Assembly (NCBI GenBank): GCA_964019695.1
Contig: OZ026525.1
Coordinates: 65,628,253-65,692,252 of the forward strand
From: Loripinus fragilis
Taxonomy: Eukaryota > Mollusca > Bivalvia > Lucinida > Lucinidae
Length of the DNA stretch: 64,000 bases
Reading direction: 5' to 3'
The translations under genes were made by a program, and so were the position numbers. Position 1 is the stretch's first letter. Every line of letters starts with the position of its first letter. Of this stretch, positions 59,275 to 64,000 are shown piece after piece. The notes under the pieces were generated by a model. The model saw only the letters and a list, made by a program, of their open reading frames with translations, searched no databases and was not told the DNA's origin.

Positions 59275-60675
59275 ATGCAGGACGTGAGCCAAACAAGACT
59301 GCCTCCAATTGACATCCATGTGAAGAAACTGGCAAGAGAGCCCCCTGACAAGTCCTGGCCAAAATTTAAAAGGGTTCTGATTGACTACCCAAGAGACAGG
59401 AACCTTCTGCACCGTCAAAAACTCTGGGATTTCCAGAAGTTAAACCGAGGAGCCTTTCGCTCCCATGTCACATCTTTACCGGAAATACCATATAGAGTTA
59501 ATACAAATAAACCGGAAACAGCAACTGTCGGTGTACAGTCGGACATGCGCATGATGCATCAAGCTGGTTTAAAACTAATCTTGCCTCAAATAAGAGAAAC
59601 GATTCAAAAAGCATTGAATAAGGTTGACGCTGCTTTTAATTCTGAGCGCAGTGGTAATAATGTAGTTTACAGTGGAATTGTGAGTTACGATGCGAGTGAC
59701 ACAGAAGACCCTGGGTTTGAATTTGACAGTGTTAAAAGACGTAAAAATGCTGGCACAATGACAGATCCAACAACTAAGGTCGTGATTAATGAACGGAAGA
59801 AATCTTTGCGAAGAAAGAAAATTCTAAAGGATAAATCAGTAACTCCAACTGAAAGACCTAGTTCTAGAAAAATAGTAAAATTTGCTGATGATGAAGAAGA
59901 AAAAGACGACGATTCAGATTTGGAGTGGTTGGATAGCCTGGACATTGAAGAGCAAGAGAGAATGTATCTAGAAGAGGAGTTAGAGACGGAAGAGATTGAA
60001 GATGAACTTGAAGAAAAACAAGAGGAAGAAGAATTAGTCGAAGAACAAGAAACAAAAAATAGAGAACCTCCTCCTATTGATAGAGTTGTGATAGCAAGTC
60101 GTATTTCATCAGCTAGTTCAAGCTCTAGTAGTGACTCAAATATGTCCTTTGATGCCGGAAACATAGGTCCGTCAAGCCAGCGGAGTTTGGACCCTTTATC
60201 AGTGCTGGATTTTCTAAGTGGGTCACGAGTGGCTGACGCAAGGGTTATGAATAAGGAAAATAAGAGAAACAGGAATTCCCCTAATGACTCAGTGCGAACG
60301 CCACGGAAATCAAAATTAAAGGAAATTCCTACATCTGAAGAAAATAGACACTGGTATCAAAAGATAGTGGGCGATAAAGACATAGTAGATTTAACAAACT
60401 ATGAAAACTTTGCACGAACGCGGCCTACAAACGACAGTCTCTCAGACTCAAACAATGAGAAATACTTAGATCTAAACAAAATTAGCTCCTCAAGACGAGG
60501 CATCAATTACACTCCGAGATTAAACGGAGAAGTTGGAAAATCGCAAAGTCGGGCGGGACAATATAATCCAGGATATTCAAAGGATGCAACGCCCACTAAA
60601 CGACCTGGAGAAACCCCAAGCAAATATCAGAGTAACTCACGCCGCACCGTATTTAACACAGGAAAGTTCTATTAA
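59275..60675 (+). CDS. Uncharacterised 466-aa acidic, mostly disordered protein
   Basis: An uninterrupted ATG frame, with an in-frame TAA at 59251-59253 fixing the start. It is far longer than expected by chance and has coding-like composition. Residues 1-120 look partly ordered (LPPIDIHVKKLA, KSWPKFKRVLIDYPRDR, ILPQIRETIQKALNKV helix). Residues 154-185 are basic (VKRRKN, KKSLRRKKILK). Residues 204-262 are strongly acidic and helical, a likely coiled coil (starting FADDEEEKDDD). A serine run lies at 278-287, a KEN-box-like NKENKR at 326-331, and a basic low-complexity C-terminus ends at residue 466. There is no signal peptide or membrane segment. I do not recognise the family and propose no function. 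Whether further exons exist is unknown; no AATAAA was seen in the next 400 bp. Confidence 0.75.
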   Translation: MQDVSQTRLPPIDIHVKKLAREPPDKSWPKFKRVLIDYPRDRNLLHRQKLWDFQKLNRGAFRSHVTSLPEIPYRVNTNKPETATVGVQSDMRMMHQAGLKLILPQIRETIQKALNKVDAAFNSERSGNNVVYSGIVSYDASDTEDPGFEFDSVKRRKNAGTMTDPTTKVVINERKKSLRRKKILKDKSVTPTERPSSRKIVKFADDEEEKDDDSDLEWLDSLDIEEQERMYLEEELETEEIEDELEEKQEEEELVEEQETKNREPPPIDRVVIASRISSASSSSSSDSNMSFDAGNIGPSSQRSLDPLSVLDFLSGSRVADARVMNKENKRNRNSPNDSVRTPRKSKLKEIPTSEENRHWYQKIVGDKDIVDLTNYENFARTRPTNDSLSDSNNEKYLDLNKISSSRRGINYTPRLNGEVGKSQSRAGQYNPGYSKDATPTKRPGETPSKYQSNSRRTVFNTGKFY

Positions 60676-60966
60676 TCAGCGTAGACCATTTCTCCAGGCG
60701 TAAACATAGAGCTATAATCCGATTTTGACCTTAGACGAACCAAAGTTTGGACGAGTCTACTTAGGAGTAACTGAAAGGTTAATCAGATTGTAACAGTCAT
60801 TGCTAACAAATACCTCCTGTTCGTGCTATCGAAGTTGAACTGTATAATGTTATGCTATAGCAGGGTATTGTCTCACGCGCTGCACCAAGGACTCCTCTAA
60901 CTTTTGATCCGTCTAAGGTCCAAGTTTGACTTACCAGACTGTTTCTTCTGCTTGATTCAAACTTCC

Positions 60967-61032
60967 CAACTGTGGCGTCCCCTCGAGGTCATCCTTCCCT
61001 CTGAGGGAAGGATGCCCGCTAGGGGACGCCAC
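60967..61032. repeat. Hairpin, about 30-bp stem
   Basis: gtggcgtcccctcg and catccttccctc pair with gagggaaggatg and taggggacgccac. It lies 290 bp after the gene at 59275. Confidence 0.9.
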
Positions 61033-61089
61033 TTATGGGGAGTTTGGCTTAATTAGTGCCTTTATAGGACAAGCAAATTACCCAATTGC

Positions 61090-61560
61090 ACGATAATAGT
61101 GAGCTAGAATGTTGGCTTGGAAAAGTGTTGCATGAGAAAGGTGAGACGAAAGTTAATCTGGGGAGTAAATTGCACGAGAATAGTGAAAAGGAAGTTTGGC
61201 TAGGGAGTAAATCGCACGAGAATGGTGAAAAGGACGTTTAGCTGGGGAGTAAATTGCATGAGGATGGTGAAAAGGAAATTTAGCTGGGGGGGGGGGGGTA
61301 AATTGCATGAGAATGGTAAAAAAGAAGTTTAGCTGGGAAGCGAATCGCATGAGAATGTTAAATGGAAGCTTAGCTGAAGAGTGTAGTGCTTGAGAATAGA
61401 GAAATTGGAGTTTAGCTGGGAAGTAATGCATGATAAAAGTTGAAAAGGAAGTTTAGCTAGAATGAGTATTCTATGGGAATGGTAAAATAGAAGTTAAGCT
61501 GGGGAATGGGTTGCATGAGAATGGTGATAGTTTTAGCTCGGAATAGAATGGTATGAATAT
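61090..61560. repeat. 42-bp minisatellite, about 10 units
   Basis: Unit gggagtaaattgcatgagaa then tggtgaaaaggaagtttagctg, with starts at 61161, 61203 and 61245 and later diverged units. A 12-G run lies near 61287. The minus frame at 61153-61431 is a by-product. Confidence 0.85.
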
Positions 61561-62202
61561 GATGATAGTTGGGCGAGGGAGAGTGTAACGTTCACACTGC
61601 ACTCTTTCTACCTCAACTTTAATCTCACAATTTTCTACATGAATATGGTGGCCTGAAAGTTGATCTAGAGAGAGTGTAGTATACCCCTGTAGTATACTAG
61701 TCATCCACATATTTTAACTATCATATCACCGTTTTCATACAATTAGGTATTTTGCTTGTCAGATAAATGCATATGTTGATTATTTATGGTTTAGTTATTG
61801 TCGTGCCAACAAAGATTGACAGTGACGTCGTGTTATGTTTACAATTGTTAAGTAAACATGTATTTGTACACTCCATTTGAGCTTATGCGAATCGATAGAT
61901 CAGTTGCGGATAGGATTAATGCACAAGTGATCTATCGATTCTAAGTCCCTGTCAACTTTCTTAACAAAAAATGACGTCTCTGTCACTCTTGACTGGCAGG
62001 ACAGTAGGTGTCTCACCTCAGTTATTATCTGGACAGCACTAATAGGACAACACAACAAACGCAATAACTAGGGCTGTTGCGATGTACCATGCCCAACTTG
62101 TCCAATCTTGGGACAATTTACCTGTCCTGGGACAAGTGTAAGAAAGTTATATTTTTTCGTTTCTAACAAAGCTGTTGGGACGAATAAAGCTGTAATGGTA
62201 TT

Positions 62203-62382
62203 TACAGTAACCTGTGTAAAACGGCAACTCTCAAAAAGACAGAAAATTGGTTTTCAAGACCAATTATCGCCAAATGCAGGTCAAAAGTATTGCAGATTGA
62301 CCTTCATTAAGCTACCATTTGTCATAAAGATCTTTGTGTTTTGTCTTTTTTGAGTGGCCGTTTTATACAGGTTTTACTGTAT
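62203..62382. mobile_element. Foldback element family F (copy 5 of 5)
   Basis: acagtaacctgtgtaaaacg to gttttatacaggttttactgt. The central stem is partly deleted (gtattgcagattgacc). Confidence 0.85.
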
Positions 62383-62629
62383 TGTTGTTAAAATATGTTT
62401 AAACTTTGATATGCTGAATAAATTGACATGCTATTCCCCAGTTTCTATGAAATTCTTGCTGAATTTCATGCTTCGATTAATTACTATGAACTCACAAGAT
62501 GTAAGGCCATCAGTGTGGATCCTGATTAGCTGGCTTCTGAAACTGATCTGGGTATGCACTGTATTCAAGAGTATATATCTTAGTTTTTATCCGTTTCATA
62601 TTGTTAAAAATAAAGAGTGTGATCAGGAA

Positions 62630-62768
62630 TGATCAGGATATACCACAATCACAAACTGCAGACAAATTCGTGGCACCGTGAGGAAGAGTCACACATCACG
62701 AGACACCAGGAAGACAAAAAAGCAATACAATCAGCTCTCTCTTCCCCATCAAGATGATTGCAAAACTA
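62630..62768 (-). repeat. Dispersed repeat family D, first part, interrupted
   Basis: Minus-orientation copy (ctcttccccatcaagatgat then tgcaaaac) that stops at the TA where the Tc1/mariner element begins. It resumes at 63962 with agaattaaaatggacaca, matching agaatgacacaaagt in the other copies. Confidence 0.8.
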
Positions 62769-63961
62769 CACTGACCCAAAATGAAAACTTTACATAGTAT
62801 TCAAAAGTCTATATTTTGATGATAAATTAAGTTTCGGGGTTAATTTTTTCGGTCATGGAATCTTCAATGCCTTATCCATGTCTCTGAAAAAAATGTTGGC
62901 TGAAAATAATAAATTGCATCGTTTTTATGAATAATTCAGTTCAGAGGGGTCAACATTGAAAATTCTAAAAACAATTAAACCAGTCACGCAGATTTTGGAA
63001 ACAAGAAATTACTGACTGCGTGCTTTAAGTAATGTTAAAAATATAATCAATAACAAGTGTGACCTTCATTTTGACGAATGCTTAGCAGAATACGTCGCCT
63101 CATTGAATTTACGTAACGTTGTATGGGCACGTTAGGGATACGTATGAAATGCTAACAGAGGTGCATATTGGAGTCATTTAACGCATCCAGTTGATGATTG
63201 GACCTGACCCTTCATCCTAAACGTGTTCTATGGGGTTCATATCCGTGATTGAAGCAGGTCAAGGCAAGAGGTTAACGTTATTTTTAGCATAGAAGTGTGT
63301 GGTTATTTACGTGTTGTGTGAGGCCTTGCATTGTCATGTTGGAAAATGCCAGGCCGTTTTTTGCACGAAATGACTAATAATCTTTAGAGCATGCACCCCG
63401 TAAAGACGAGCAATAATGAATTCCGTTTAAAACGATTATGTCGGTAAGTTCACGTGTTTACGCGATAAGGACGTAACGTCGTTCCACTTGCGCGACAAGG
63501 TATTTGCACGAACTCTTACATACTCAATTCTGTTGTACCGGTTCATAAGATAATGAATAGTCGGTCTAGAGCTCCCAAATTGATGCGCGATATCATTTAT
63601 CGTAGACCCCACCTTGAGCCCGCCAATAACGTGATTTCTTTGATCTTTTGAAAGACGTGACGTCACTAAATCGAAGCGTTTTGTAACAATAAATTATTTT
63701 TTATTACCAGGACTCAGCTGCAAATGTTTTCCTGTCGGTTTTAAAGATGTTAATGACCAACCTGTTCCTCGGCACGTGCAACGTACGGAACACGTTTTTC
63801 AGGCGTTGACACTTGAATAGACCATGGATTTGAATAAAAATTGCATAATCGTTATCTGCGACGAAGTCTCGATAAGCATGCGTAAATCTCACAACGACAT
63901 ATATACTAACAAAACAGTTATTCAAAGAAATAAAGTGTAAAGTTTTCATTTTGGGTCAGTG
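62769..63961 (-). mobile_element. Tc1/mariner element, 1193 bp, internally deleted
   Basis: Perfect 26-bp inverted ends (62769-62794, starting cactgacccaaaatgaaaac, and 63936-63961), with TA on both sides (62767-62768 and 63962-63963). The empty target is visible in family D at 15600-15700. The transposase inside is missing its middle, so the copy cannot move itself. Confidence 0.9.
63020..63666 (-). pseudogene. Tc1/mariner transposase relic
   Basis: From 63666 the minus strand reads LSKDQRNHVIGGLKVGST and IAHQFGSSRPTIHYLMNRY, the N-terminal DNA-binding HTH of Tc1-like transposases. The frame closes at 63436. Later C-terminal blocks appear in broken frames: HFVQKTAWHFPT or its neighbouring frame RAKNGLAFSNMTMQGLTQH near 63370-63320, a degenerate PALSPDMNPIEH equivalent near 63250-63220, and QRYVNSMRRRILLSIRQNEG near 63130-63070. 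The first catalytic aspartate region between the HTH and 63400 is deleted. Full-length members have about 340 residues. Confidence 0.85.
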
Positions 63962-64000
63962 TAGAATTAAAATGGACACAAACTACGCACAACAAAACAG

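Noticed and set aside
59685..60164. 159-codon minus frame with a serine-rich sequence
   Set aside because: It is the antisense of the acidic glutamate-rich part of the plus-strand gene (GAA/GAG codons read as TTC/CTC).

Overview
This window looks like intergenic or intronic DNA from an animal nuclear genome, most likely a bivalve mollusc. It is AT-rich, has no operon-like gene packing, and is dominated by decayed mobile elements, foldback (hairpin) elements, SINEs and tandem arrays. The bivalve call rests on repeat style (for example the roughly 165-bp array at 20.7-22.8 kb and the dispersed hairpin families) and is an inference, not a measured match. Only one stretch looks like a host protein gene: an uninterrupted 466-codon reading frame at 59275-60675 (+) with an upstream in-frame stop and a plausible 3' splice site before it. 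I do not recognise its family.

Layout. 0.5-2.4 kb: a decayed copy of a reverse-transcriptase (RT) element, including a 23-bp minisatellite made from its own RT codons. 2.7-7.0 kb: hairpins, TA-flanked miniature elements, a SINE and a palindrome-rich cluster. 8.34-11.82 kb: the best copy of that RT element. It has a Penelope-like RT and is bounded by about 300-bp terminal inverted repeats. 11.9-15.6 kb: a degenerate LINE, SINEs and foldback elements. 16.8-20.6 kb: a 430-bp palindrome and a group of alternating tRNA-like modules. 20.7-24.8 kb: three tandem arrays, a GTT microsatellite and an in-frame 33-bp minisatellite. 24.8-26.9 kb: an inverted second copy of a tRNA-like composite, split by a LINE endonuclease fragment with a 15-bp target duplication. 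28-33 kb: mostly featureless, with small repeats. 33.5-35.9 kb: a 2.4-kb inverted repeat enclosing an expanded minisatellite. 37-39.9 kb: a hairpin, a duplication, a LINE RT relic and the unexpanded relative of that minisatellite element. 40.57-42.30 kb: a 1.74-kb element with 0.5-kb inverted repeats and a 5-bp target duplication. 42.5-42.7 kb: a promoter-like cluster. 44.2-45.1 kb: an 86-bp satellite. 46-58 kb: foldback repeats, a decayed Tc1/mariner copy, and a 2.8-kb 5'-truncated LINE on the minus strand (53.28-56.08 kb). 59-61 kb: the host gene and a 42-bp minisatellite. 62.77-63.96 kb: a deleted Tc1/mariner element with perfect 26-bp ends, inserted into a dispersed repeat whose empty version occurs at 15.6 kb.

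The coding elements do not form a shared pathway. They are independent selfish elements at different stages of decay. The most unusual is the RT element with long terminal inverted repeats and two in-frame TGA codons.
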